Below are positions 1 to 6,695 of a stretch of 9,931 nt of DNA, piece by piece (the stretch's first letter is position 1; every line of letters begins with the position of its first letter). The notes below the pieces were generated by a model. The model searched no databases and was not told the origin of the DNA. It saw only the letters and a program-made list of their open reading frames with translations. The stretch is from contig JAYUOV010000240.1 in NCBI GenBank assembly GCA_043760535.1, positions 1 to 9,931 of the forward strand, written 5' to 3'. The stretch is from JAZKFT01 sp043760535. Its GTDB lineage: Bacteria; Bacteroidota; Bacteroidia; Chitinophagales; Chitinophagaceae. A program made the position numbers and the translations under genes.

Positions 1-69
1 ATCAAAGATCACCCAATCAATAAAATCAAAGAACTGCTACCGCAAAATTACTACGCAAGTAAATCATAG
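1..69 (+). CDS. IS66-family transposase, C-terminal end (partial, cut by window edge)
   Basis: The forward frame from base 1 is open for 22 codons and ends at TAG 67-69. It contains HPINKIKELLP, which matches the short conserved C-terminal element of IS66-family TnpC transposases (pattern DHPINR..ELLP near the very end). Only this tail is visible; the DDE catalytic core and the accessory tnpA/tnpB genes, if present, lie to the left of the window. The family assignment rests on one motif, but the motif is characteristic and its place at the protein end, less than 30 bases before a sharp break in a host gene, fits an insertion sequence end. Confidence 0.72.
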   Translation: MKDHPINKIKELLPQNYYASKS

Positions 70-96
70 AAAATAAGGGGTTGGTAAAACGGATAC
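1..96 (+). mobile_element. Right end of an IS66-like insertion sequence
   Basis: The transposase tail stops at 69 and about 27 bases follow before the reading frame of the neighbouring restriction gene becomes recognisable. Read inward, the end would be GTATCCGTTTTACCAACCCC, and IS66 termini usually begin with GTA. The junction at about 95/96 is set by the host protein, which keeps the family motif VPSIAL down to base 96 and then turns into unrelated residues. IS66 elements make 8-bp target duplications, so 97-104 (AAAGCAAT) is the predicted duplication; the other copy would lie outside the window. The exact boundary is inferred. Confidence 0.6.
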
Positions 97-797
97 AAAG
101 CAATAGACGGAACCAAAAATAAAACAAGCCCTTTGCCATTGGTTTCATTTTCGGCAATGCGGAGTGAATTAAAAGTTTTACCGGTGCCGCAAGCCATAAT
201 GAGTTTACCACGGTCGGCGGTTTTAAAATGGTCATGCGTTTTATCTAAGGCTAATTGCTGATGTGCTCTTAGTTTTTTCTTTGCCTTTCTTGAAGCTTCA
301 CCATGAACACCTTTTTCTAATTTCTCCCAATCCACCGGAGCTTCCTGTAAATCGTACAGGTTTATTCTTGAAAAAGATACGTTTTGGTTTTTTACCGTTT
401 CTGTAGCATTAGAACCCCATTTATTGGTAGTAGAAATCCAAAGCCGATGTGAAAAACTAACTGTTTGTAAATCTTTGTTTTTAAACGCTCTGCTTGATGT
501 AGAAAGGAAAGAGTCAACGGCAGGTTTATCAATCACGGCTGTTTCCTGAAAACATTTGCATAGGATGGCCCAATAGTCGCCGTCAAAAGTTTTGGCAACT
601 AAATCAATGCCTGTATCACCACCACCCAAATCCGCTTTGCCATGAAACTCACTCCATAGCCAAACATTTTTTAATTGGTTGGAATACATGGGGTCAGTTA
701 GCAAGTAAGCCTGCATCAATCTTTCAAAGCGGTCACCCTTATCTCTTTCGGAGTGATAAACCTTCCGGTATTTTTCAAGCAGTTTATTAAAAGTCAT
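96..797 (-). pseudogene. Type ISP-like restriction-modification/helicase enzyme, N-terminal fragment interrupted by IS66
   Basis: This leftward gene starts at ATG 797 and keeps about 234 native residues. Residues ~20-125 look like an Mrr-type PD-(D/E)XK nuclease domain: KGDRFERLMQAYL, then GIDLVAKT with Asp65, then WAILCK with Lys81. In relatives the last motif normally reads WAIQCK, so residue 79 is Leu where a Gln is expected. Residues ~177-234 begin a RecA-like superfamily 2 helicase domain: LRAHQQLAL, Walker A ACGTGKT (202-208) and motif VPSIAL (229-234). Full-length type ISP enzymes run to roughly 1,500 residues with helicase, methyltransferase and target-recognition parts; here the frame passes into IS sequence and stops at 51, giving 14 foreign residues. 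The family cleaves foreign DNA and methylates host DNA, but this fragment should not. The remainder may lie beyond the IS. It could instead be a related helicase-nuclease without a methyltransferase. Confidence 0.72.
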
Positions 798-900
798 TGG
801 TTTGTGGGTGGGGATTGTACATTGATTATTTGAACTCGTTTGCCATTATCCATGCATTAGTGAACCATGGAATAGCAATAAATTAAAATTATCGTATTTG

Positions 901-912
901 GAATATATATTC
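901..912. promoter_or_regulatory. 12-bp palindrome before the XRE gene, candidate operator
   Basis: GAATATATATTC is a perfect 12-bp palindrome that ends 5 bases before the first ATG of the XRE regulator, inside the 120-bp divergent space shared with the restriction gene. XRE regulators linked to restriction systems commonly bind such symmetric sites and control themselves and the divergent gene. The sequence is AT-only in its centre, so chance is possible; the operator role is inference. Confidence 0.3.
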
Positions 913-917
913 TAAAT

Positions 918-1307
918 ATGATGGTTGGAAATAGTAATGAGAACTACAACAAAGAGCTGGTGTTTCACCTTTGGAGGGTGATAGAGTATATAAAAAGTCA
1001 AATAAAAAAGCGGAGGTTAGAAAAAGGCTTAGATCATAGCGATATAACTATCGATTTAGGTCTTACCCCTGGCGGTTATTCAAAAGTAGAAACAGGTTCT
1101 ACGGAGTTAACAATTGAAAGATTGACTGCCATTGCTAAGATTTTAGAAGTGGATATCACTTACTTTTTGGCTCAACCAACTACCGTAAACAAACCCGAAG
1201 AAACCGGTACTTCTTATGCCACCAAAAAAGATATTGAAGAATTACATTTCATTATTAACAGGATGAAACAGGAGGTAGCAGCATTGAAAACAATGTTGAA
1301 CGCTTAA
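918..1307 (+). CDS. XRE-family HTH transcriptional regulator with C-terminal coiled coil
   Basis: A 129-residue protein with a helix-turn-helix of the Cro/C1 type at about residues 24-84. The pattern is IKKRRLEKGL, then a recognition helix in GLTPGGYSKVETG, then TIERLTAIAKILEVDITYFL, which is the classic end of an HTH_3 domain. A linker follows, and residues 103-127 form a short amphipathic helix (KKDIEELHFIINRMKQEVAAL), a tail often seen in small Bacteroidota XRE proteins and probably used for oligomerisation. The start is ATG 918, or ATG 921 directly after it; no Shine-Dalgarno is visible. It faces away from the broken type ISP-like gene across 120 bp, which suggests a former controller of that gene. 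It appears intact, so it may now act only on itself or on other targets. Its DNA-binding role is clear from the fold; its target is unknown. Confidence 0.85.
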   Translation: MMVGNSNENYNKELVFHLWRVIEYIKSQIKKRRLEKGLDHSDITIDLGLTPGGYSKVETGSTELTIERLTAIAKILEVDITYFLAQPTTVNKPEETGTSYATKKDIEELHFIINRMKQEVAALKTMLNA

Positions 1308-1334
1308 ATTTTAACATCTAAACGCTGTAACCAT

Positions 1335-1418
1335 GATGCTTTATTTGAAAAACTGAGCTTAAAAACAGGGGTTGGTCTTGCCGTATATGCCATCAAAAAA
1401 GGCCATGTAAAAAAGTAG
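1335..1418 (+). pseudogene. Short relic resembling the C-terminus of a LuxR/NarL-type HTH regulator
   Basis: After the XRE stop, the same frame is open to TAG 1416-1418. From 1335 it encodes DALFEKLSLKTGVGLAVYA followed by IKKGHVKK. This resembles the last helices of NarL/FixJ-type output domains, whose usual ending is like KL.(V/I)(R/K)(T/N)...(A/L)V.YA(I/L)(K/R).G(L/I)V. The recognition-helix start and any receiver domain are absent, and no in-frame start codon precedes it, so it cannot be a working gene. The match is short, and chance similarity or a different family cannot be excluded. Confidence 0.35.
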
Positions 1419-1486
1419 CAAATGCCCTGCCGCCATTCAATACCGCTCCACACTGCCCATCCTCATTTTCCACCGCCCTAATTCAC

Positions 1487-1494
1487 TACATTTG
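1487..1494 (+). promoter_or_regulatory. Bacteroidota-type -7 element for uppS
   Basis: TACATTTG fits the Bacteroidota -7 consensus TAnnTTTG exactly. A T-rich TTTTC at 1466-1470 lies about 16 bases upstream and could serve as a weak -33 element. Transcription would start near 1500, giving a leader of about 20 bases to ATG 1519. This also argues against the upstream TTG at 1492 as the start of translation, because that codon sits inside the promoter. Confidence 0.55.
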
Positions 1495-1518
1495 TCGCTC
1501 TCAAAAAAAACAGTGGGT

Positions 1519-2283
1519 ATGAGTACTTTATTGGAGCAGATTGATACTAGCTACCTTCCAAAACATATTGCTATCATTATGGATGGTAATGGCCGTTGGG
1601 CAGAGGAGAAGGGGCACGATCGTTTGGTAGGCCATTTTCACGGTGTGGAAAGTGTAAGAAACATTGTAGAAGGCTGTGCAGAAATGGGTATAGAATACCT
1701 TACACTATACGCTTTTAGCACCGAAAACTGGGACCGCCCACAATACGAAGTAAGTGGCCTTATGGAGCTTTTAGTAGATACCATCCGCAAAGAAACCGAG
1801 ACGCTGAATAAGAACAACATTAAACTGCATGTAATAGGCGACCGAAAAATGCTTTCTCCATTTGTAAACCAGGAACTGGATGAAGCACTGGAAATGACCA
1901 CTCAAAATACTGGCTTAAACCTAATTATGGCCTTGAGTTACAGTGGCCGATGGGAACTAGTACAGGCTGTAAAAGCCATTGCTACCGATGTGGAAGCAGG
2001 CATATTAAAGGCCACCGACATTGTACCGGATACCCTACAGCAATACCTGTACACTAGCCATTACCCCGATCCCGAACTGATGATACGCACAAGCGGAGAA
2101 TACCGTATCAGTAATTTTTTGCTGTATCAATTAGCTTACGCCGAACTCTATTTTACCAACACCCGCTGGCCAGACTTTAGAAAAGCCGATCTCTACGAAG
2201 CCATCCTTGATTATCAAAAAAGAGAAAGAAGATTTGGTAAAACAGGGGAGCAAGTGAAATCCAATGAGCCAATAGGCCAATAG
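1519..2283 (+). CDS. uppS: Isoprenyl transferase / undecaprenyl diphosphate synthase
   Basis: A 254-residue cis-prenyltransferase that condenses isopentenyl diphosphate units onto farnesyl diphosphate to make the C55 lipid carrier for peptidoglycan and other wall polymers. It is cytosolic or membrane-associated. Visible family signatures are HIAIIMDGNGRWA (16-28) with catalytic Asp22, GHDRLVGHFHG (32-42), YAFSTENW (64-71), LSYSGRWE (139-146), and RTSGEYRISNFLLYQ (190-204) with the diphosphate-binding arginines, then WPDF (217-220). Length is normal for the family. I chose ATG 1519 because the family motif follows at a normal distance and a promoter element lies at 1487-1494; a TTG at 1492 would add nine residues. 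The last seven residues (SNEPIGQ) and the stop codon are encoded by an 8-bp tandem repeat, so the native tail probably ended near GEQVK. bamA follows in the same direction after 188 bp. Confidence 0.95.
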   Translation: MSTLLEQIDTSYLPKHIAIIMDGNGRWAEEKGHDRLVGHFHGVESVRNIVEGCAEMGIEYLTLYAFSTENWDRPQYEVSGLMELLVDTIRKETETLNKNNIKLHVIGDRKMLSPFVNQELDEALEMTTQNTGLNLIMALSYSGRWELVQAVKAIATDVEAGILKATDIVPDTLQQYLYTSHYPDPELMIRTSGEYRISNFLLYQLAYAELYFTNTRWPDFRKADLYEAILDYQKRERRFGKTGEQVKSNEPIGQ

Positions 2284-2325
2284 GCCAATAGGCCAATAGA
2301 CAAATGGGCAAATGGACAAATGGGC
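2262..2325 (+). repeat. 8-bp tandem repeat array across the uppS stop codon
   Basis: Eight units of eight bases can be read: CAATGAGC, three copies of CAATAGGC, CAATAGAC, AAATGGGC, AAATGGAC, AAATGGGC. The first units lie inside the uppS frame and the rest follow the stop at 2281-2283. Each CAATAGGC carries a TAG; because eight is not a multiple of three, successive units place TAG in different frames (2273, 2281, 2289), so all three forward frames are closed within the array. The gradual change of unit sequence suggests expansion by slippage followed by divergence. Confidence 0.9.
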
Positions 2326-2471
2326 AAATTTTGGACATTCTCTCATTTGCACATTAAAATATCATTTAACAAACACTTTTAATTATACCAATTAAATTGC
2401 CGACCCAACCACAACTGTACTATAGTAAATTTAGAATAGCGTGGTGGCAAACGATCAAACAAAATTTCTGC

Positions 2472-5210
2472 ATGCAATATTTAGGTAAGTTTCTGTCGCT
2501 CAATGCTATTATAGCTTGTATTTGTTGCACCACAGCACTTGCACAAACTGATACCACCACTTCGGTAGATATAGACCTCGAAAATATTTTTAAAAGTACC
2601 ACGCCCAAAGAGTACAGGGTGGGTACGGTTGTGGTAACAGGCAACAAATATTTCGATCAGGCATTGTTGCTTTCTATTGCCAACCTCAATACCGGCGAAA
2701 AAGCTATGATTCCTGGAACCGATATTTTTAGCAAAGCCATTAGCAACCTTTGGGCCCAAAATTACTTTAGCAATGTGGTAATTTTTATTGCCCGATTAGA
2801 GGCGCCCAACATCATTCACCTAGAAATAAATGTGCAGGAAAGACCAAGATTGGGCAAATTCTTTTTTAGGGGAGCAGGTGTAAAAAAGGGAGAACAAGAA
2901 GACCTTACAGGCAAAACAGGCCTTGTTACAGGCCGGGTAATTACCGAAAGCATGAAGCAAAATGCGGTAGAGGCCATCACAAAATTCTATGCCGAAAAGG
3001 GTTTTCAAAAATTGAAGACAAACGTTACAGAAGCCGCCACTGTAAATATTCCCAATAGCAGGGATCTTGTTTTTTTAATAGATAAGGGCAATAAGATTAA
3101 AATAGCCAACCTAAACATGGCTGGTAATAGAAACGTACCCGATGCTAAACTGAAAAAGCAGTTTAAAGGCACTAAAGAAAAGGGTAGAATTAGCCTCAAA
3201 TCTAACCCCGATACTGGCTATTACGAACCAAAAGATGTGGTTACTTTCAGCCACTTTGTAAAAAACTACGACTTTCTAAAGCCTACAAAAATTCAGGAAT
3301 TCCTGGATCCTTACTTTAGGGTAAAGCCTTTTGTAAATGCTAAGTTTAATCAAGAAAAATTTGAAGAAGACAAGCAATCGCTGATAGAATACTATAACAG
3401 CCGTGGCTTTAGAGATGCGGTGGTAGAAGATTATAAAATGACCAATAATAAAGAGGGCAACCTTAATATTGATATTAAAGTAAACGAAGGCCGCCGCTAT
3501 TATTTTGGCAATATTGCTTTTCGTGGTGCTACCAAATACAGCGACAGCATATTAAATGCTATTTTGGGTATTCGCAAAGGCGATATTTACAACATCGAAC
3601 TTCTTAACAAAAAACTAGGTAAGCAATTAAGCCCGGAAGGTGGAGACATTAGCGGATTGTATATGGACGATGGCTACCTTTTCTTTAGAACAGAAGTAAT
3701 AGAAAGTGCTGTGTATAATGACACTATAGACCACGAAATACGTTTGGTAGAAGGCCCGCAAGCTACTATTAAAAATGTACGAATAGCAGGTAACGACAAA
3801 ACAAAAGAATATGTAATTCGCCGTGCTTTAAGAACATTGCCTGGCGAAAAATTTAGCCGTCAAGATCTGATACGTTCGCAAAGGGAAATAGCCAACCTTG
3901 CCTTTTTTAACCAAGAAAAAATAGGCATTAACCCTATACCCAACCAAGAAGATGGCACCGTGGATATTAACTACACAGTAGAAGAAAAAAGTGCCGATCA
4001 GCTGGAGCTTTCTGCAGGATGGGGTGGCGGCATAGGCCTTACAGGAACACTTGGTGTATCGTTCAATAACTTTTCGCTCAATAACATTTTTAAGAAAGAT
4101 GCTTGGGATCCGCTGCCTGCCGGCGATGGACAAAAGCTAAGCCTGAGGTTACAAAGTAATGGACGTGCCTTCCGCAGTTATAACTTCAGCTTTACAGAGC
4201 CGTGGCTGGGGGGAAAAAAACAGCAGTCGTTTACTGTAAGCTTGTACAATACCAAGTTTGCCAATGCTTTTGACCCTACCACAGGCGGTTTTTCTAGTGC
4301 CGCCGCTAATAAGTCTTTTATTATGACCACAGGTGTGGGTATTAGTTTAGGAAAACAATTAAAATGGCCCGATGACTTTTTTAGCCTTGTTTATTCATTA
4401 AACTTTACCCGTTATCGCCTAAAAGAATATGCTATTCTGCCTGATTTTAATAATGGCATCAGCTCAAACGTAAGTTTTAAAGTATCGCTGCAGCGCAACT
4501 CTATCAATCAGCAGGTATTCCCAACAAGTGGCAGCAATTTCTTATTAAGTATGCAGCTCACTCCACCTTTTAGCTTGTTTGATAAAAACCGTAATTTATC
4601 CAACCCTTCGGAAAAATACAAACTGGTTGAGTTTCATAAATGGCGTTTTACAGGCGAATGGTTTGTGCCACTCACCAAGGGTACCGGCGAAGACAAAAAC
4701 CACCAGTTTGTATTACGCTTTGCAGCCAAAGCAGGTTTTATAGGCCGTTATAATAAAAGCCTGGAAATCTCTCCTTTCGAAAGGTTTCAGGTGGGCGATG
4801 CTGGTTTAAGTAACAACTTTGCTTTGCTCGGATTCGAAATTATTAGCCACCGTGGCTACCCCGTGTACGAAAGCAGCGATCCTAAAGTAAACCCCGATCA
4901 ATCTGGTGCTTCTAAATACTTTACCATTTTTAATAAATACAGCATGGAATTACGCTACCCTTTTAGCACCAACCCCAGCAGTACTATTTATGCCATGGCA
5001 TGGGCCGAAGCTGCCAATGGGTGGTATAGCGCCAAGGAATACAACCCCTTTAGACTGCGTCGCAGCGTAGGTTTGGGTATGCGTTTCTTCCTGCCGATGT
5101 TTGGTTTGCTAGGTTTCGATTATGGCGTGGGGCTGGATAGGTTTCAACCAGGGCAAGGTTTAAAGGCAGCTGCTAAGTTTACATTTATGCTGGGCTTTGA
5201 ACCGGAGTAG
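2472..5210 (+). CDS. bamA: Outer membrane protein assembly factor BamA (Omp85 family)
   Basis: A 912-residue central subunit of the BAM complex, which folds and inserts beta-barrel proteins into the outer membrane. ATG 2472 gives a signal peptide (MQYLGKFLSLNAIIACICC...) with likely cleavage after TALA at residue 24; an in-frame TTG at 2397 would add 25 residues that spoil the signal. Five POTRA repeats can be outlined: ~48-125, 126-210, 211-345, 346-432 and 433-507, each with the pattern strand-GN..., two helices, and a closing strand such as VNEGRRYYFGNI. POTRA3 carries an extra ~45 residues (about 241-285). From ~510 to the end is the 16-strand barrel, with the loop-6 motif RGY at 794-796 in SHRGYPVY. 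The protein ends in KFTFMLGFEPE, not the terminal Phe known from proteobacteria. It sits between uppS and two Skp genes, a typical Bacteroidota order. IIAC at residues 13-16 resembles a lipobox, probably by chance. Confidence 0.93.
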   Translation: MQYLGKFLSLNAIIACICCTTALAQTDTTTSVDIDLENIFKSTTPKEYRVGTVVVTGNKYFDQALLLSIANLNTGEKAMIPGTDIFSKAISNLWAQNYFSNVVIFIARLEAPNIIHLEINVQERPRLGKFFFRGAGVKKGEQEDLTGKTGLVTGRVITESMKQNAVEAITKFYAEKGFQKLKTNVTEAATVNIPNSRDLVFLIDKGNKIKIANLNMAGNRNVPDAKLKKQFKGTKEKGRISLKSNPDTGYYEPKDVVTFSHFVKNYDFLKPTKIQEFLDPYFRVKPFVNAKFNQEKFEEDKQSLIEYYNSRGFRDAVVEDYKMTNNKEGNLNIDIKVNEGRRYYFGNIAFRGATKYSDSILNAILGIRKGDIYNIELLNKKLGKQLSPEGGDISGLYMDDGYLFFRTEVIESAVYNDTIDHEIRLVEGPQATIKNVRIAGNDKTKEYVIRRALRTLPGEKFSRQDLIRSQREIANLAFFNQEKIGINPIPNQEDGTVDINYTVEEKSADQLELSAGWGGGIGLTGTLGVSFNNFSLNNIFKKDAWDPLPAGDGQKLSLRLQSNGRAFRSYNFSFTEPWLGGKKQQSFTVSLYNTKFANAFDPTTGGFSSAAANKSFIMTTGVGISLGKQLKWPDDFFSLVYSLNFTRYRLKEYAILPDFNNGISSNVSFKVSLQRNSINQQVFPTSGSNFLLSMQLTPPFSLFDKNRNLSNPSEKYKLVEFHKWRFTGEWFVPLTKGTGEDKNHQFVLRFAAKAGFIGRYNKSLEISPFERFQVGDAGLSNNFALLGFEIISHRGYPVYESSDPKVNPDQSGASKYFTIFNKYSMELRYPFSTNPSSTIYAMAWAEAANGWYSAKEYNPFRLRRSVGLGMRFFLPMFGLLGFDYGVGLDRFQPGQGLKAAAKFTFMLGFEPE

Positions 5211-5215
5211 GGTTC

Positions 5216-5241
5216 AGTTGGTAGTTTTTTAGTTGGCAGTT
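5216..5241 (+). repeat. Imperfect 11-bp direct repeat just after bamA
   Basis: AGTTGGTAGTT (5216-5226) and AGTTGGCAGTT (5231-5241) differ at one base and are separated by TTTT. They begin five bases after the bamA stop. No terminator hairpin is seen here, so bamA may read through toward the Skp genes. Confidence 0.6.
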
Positions 5242-5261
5242 CGCAAATCTGCTGCACATTG

Positions 5262-5300
5262 TCCTCCACTGGCGGGGTAAGCCTTTAGGCCGGTGGTGGA
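5262..5300. repeat. 12-bp stem hairpin in the bamA-skp space
   Basis: TCCTCCACTGGC (5262-5273) pairs with GCCGGTGGTGGA (5289-5300) with one mismatch and one G-T pair, around a 15-base loop. There is no T-tract after it, only AAAAATAG, so it does not look like a standard forward terminator. The GC content is above that of its surroundings, which suggests a dispersed repeat. No function is claimed. Confidence 0.5.
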
Positions 5301-5365
5301 AAAATAGTGTTCTATTATTAAACCATCTTTTGAACTTTGATAGAGCTGCATTGGCAAACGTTTAA

Positions 5366-5394
5366 AATCCCGTAGCATTACGGGACTCCGTTCA
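5366..5394 (+). repeat. 29-bp dispersed repeat, copy 1
   Basis: The 29 bases are identical to the reverse complement of 9903-9931. The core is a hairpin TCCCGTA-GCAT-TACGGGA (5368-5385), followed by CTCCGTTCA. Two exact copies in opposite orientation, both intergenic, in under 5 kb point to a REP-like family present in many copies in this genome. The space 5211-5534 otherwise holds only the two features just upstream and an AT-rich leader before skp; I see no gene in it. Confidence 0.85.
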
Positions 5395-5534
5395 TCTGCT
5401 GTGCTATTATAAAACAATACAACCTTTGTTCCAATATAGCCTTGCAAAAAAACGAATACAACACTTTTTCATTAACAAATCCTTACAAGCTTAAAATCCT
5501 TTTTCTTCGTCTTACACCAAAATAAAAAAACGCC

Positions 5535-6047
5535 ATGAAGAAACTATTACTTACCCTCAGCATTTTTGCGGTATTTGGTTTTGCAGCATCAGCACAGCGC
5601 TACGCCATTATAGACACCAAGTACATACTCGATAAAATGCCCGAGTATAAAACCGCTCAAAAAGCACTAGATGCCACTGCCGAAACCTGGCAAAAGGAAA
5701 TAGACATGCGGCAGGAAGCCCTAAACAAAATGTACCGCGATTTTGATGCCGAACAGGTAATGCTAAGCGAAGATTTAAAGAAGAAAAGAGAGGACGAATT
5801 ATTTAATAAAGAGAAAGAATTAAGAGACCTGCAAAAGAAGCGTTTTGGCTTTGAAGGCGACCTCTTTAAAGAAAGGCAGAAACTAATAAAACCCGTACAG
5901 GATAAGGTTTACACCGCTGTTCAAAAACTAGCAGCAGCCCGTTCTTACGATTTTATTTTGGATAAGTCCGAAGGAATTACCGTTATATTTGCCGACCCTA
6001 AATTAGACAAAAGCGAAGATGTGCTTCGTGAATTGGGAATCAAATAA
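5535..6047 (+). CDS. Skp/OmpH-family periplasmic chaperone, first copy
   Basis: A 170-residue secreted protein. Residues 1-20 are a signal peptide (MKKLLLTLSIFAVFGFAASA, cleaved before Gln21). The mature part starts with RYAIIDTKYILDKMPEY, the short strand and helix that open the OmpH fold; residues ~40-120 are highly charged and helical (KKKREDELFNKEKELRDLQKK), forming the long tentacle helices; the chain returns to strands in YDFILDKSEGITVIFADP. Skp trimers hold unfolded outer-membrane proteins in the periplasm and deliver them to BamA, encoded just upstream, so the neighbourhood supports the call. Length is normal (about 160-190). The start ATG 5535 is fixed by the signal peptide. No good -7 element was found; TAGCCTTG at 5437-5444 has one mismatch but a poor -33 partner. 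A second family member follows after 47 bp, likely in one transcript. Confidence 0.9.
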   Translation: MKKLLLTLSIFAVFGFAASAQRYAIIDTKYILDKMPEYKTAQKALDATAETWQKEIDMRQEALNKMYRDFDAEQVMLSEDLKKKREDELFNKEKELRDLQKKRFGFEGDLFKERQKLIKPVQDKVYTAVQKLAAARSYDFILDKSEGITVIFADPKLDKSEDVLRELGIK

Positions 6048-6094
6048 TCATCTATTTTTTAAACAAAAATCAACTGTTAATTTCAAATCTGAAC

Positions 6095-6676
6095 ATGAAA
6101 AAGTTACTCACTATTGCTGCGGTTACAGTAGCACTGATGTTTGCCGGAACCGATAAGGCCGCAGCACAAAACAAATTTGGTTATTTCGATCTGGATTATG
6201 TGGTTAGCCTGATGCCTGGCGTATCTAAAGTAGATACCCTGATGGCTAGCTTTGAACGAGATTCATTGGGAGCTGAATATGATTTTAATCTGAGCGAATT
6301 AAAGCGCCTTGACAGTGCGTTTAAAAAAGATAGTGCCACCTTGCCTCCACGGGTAAGGGAGCAGCAGCAGCAGCAAATGGCTAACCTGTTTTATACCATT
6401 CAAAACTGGCAGCAGTACGCACAGCAAATATCGCAGGGTAAGCAGCAGCAATTAATGCAGCCTTATTTGGCAAAGGCTATCAACGCCTTTCAGGCAGTAG
6501 TAGCCGAGCAAAAATATACCTACGTGTTTAAAAGAGATGGTCTTTGGCTGGCGCCCCCTGCCGATAATCTGATTATACCCGTAGCTAAAAAGCTAGGCTT
6601 AAAACTACCCGAAGAAGAAAAGCCAGCAGCACAGGAACCACCTGCTAAAGCTCCGGCAAAGCCAAAAACAAAGTAA
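6095..6676 (+). CDS. Skp/OmpH-family periplasmic chaperone, second copy
   Basis: A 193-residue paralogue of the preceding gene, 47 bp downstream. The signal peptide is MKKLLTIAAVTVALMFAG... with cleavage after KAAA at residue 24. The mature start NKFGYFDLDYVVSLMPG matches the OmpH opening, and YTYVFKRDGLWLAPPADNL matches the closing strands. The helical middle is less charged than in copy one and rich in Gln: a CAG-rich stretch gives five consecutive Gln at about residues 90-94, with more QQ pairs after it. The last ~22 residues are a disordered Pro/Ala/Lys tail (EEKPAAQEPPAKAPAKPKTK), absent from copy one. Paired divergent OmpH genes after bamA are usual in Bacteroidota; the two may form different oligomers or serve different clients, which is inference. 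A strong terminator follows at 6696. Confidence 0.87.
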   Translation: MKKLLTIAAVTVALMFAGTDKAAAQNKFGYFDLDYVVSLMPGVSKVDTLMASFERDSLGAEYDFNLSELKRLDSAFKKDSATLPPRVREQQQQQMANLFYTIQNWQQYAQQISQGKQQQLMQPYLAKAINAFQAVVAEQKYTYVFKRDGLWLAPPADNLIIPVAKKLGLKLPEEEKPAAQEPPAKAPAKPKTK

Positions 6677-6695
6677 ACTTCCATAGCATTTTACC

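Noticed and set aside
1492..1518. TTG start for uppS
   Set aside because: The codon lies within the TACATTTG promoter element, and ATG 1519 gives a family-typical N-terminus.
2397..2471. Upstream TTG start for bamA
   Set aside because: It would put 25 polar and aromatic residues in front of a good signal peptide that begins at ATG 2472.
2464..2530. BamA as a lipoprotein because of IIAC at residues 13-16
   Set aside because: BamA proteins are integral barrels without a lipid anchor, and a normal signal peptidase I site (TALA-Q) follows nine residues later.
5229..5447. Minus-strand open frame of 72 codons between bamA and skp
   Set aside because: It runs through the hairpin at 5262-5300 and the 29-bp dispersed repeat, has no recognisable domain or start signal, and is best explained as open sequence across repeats.
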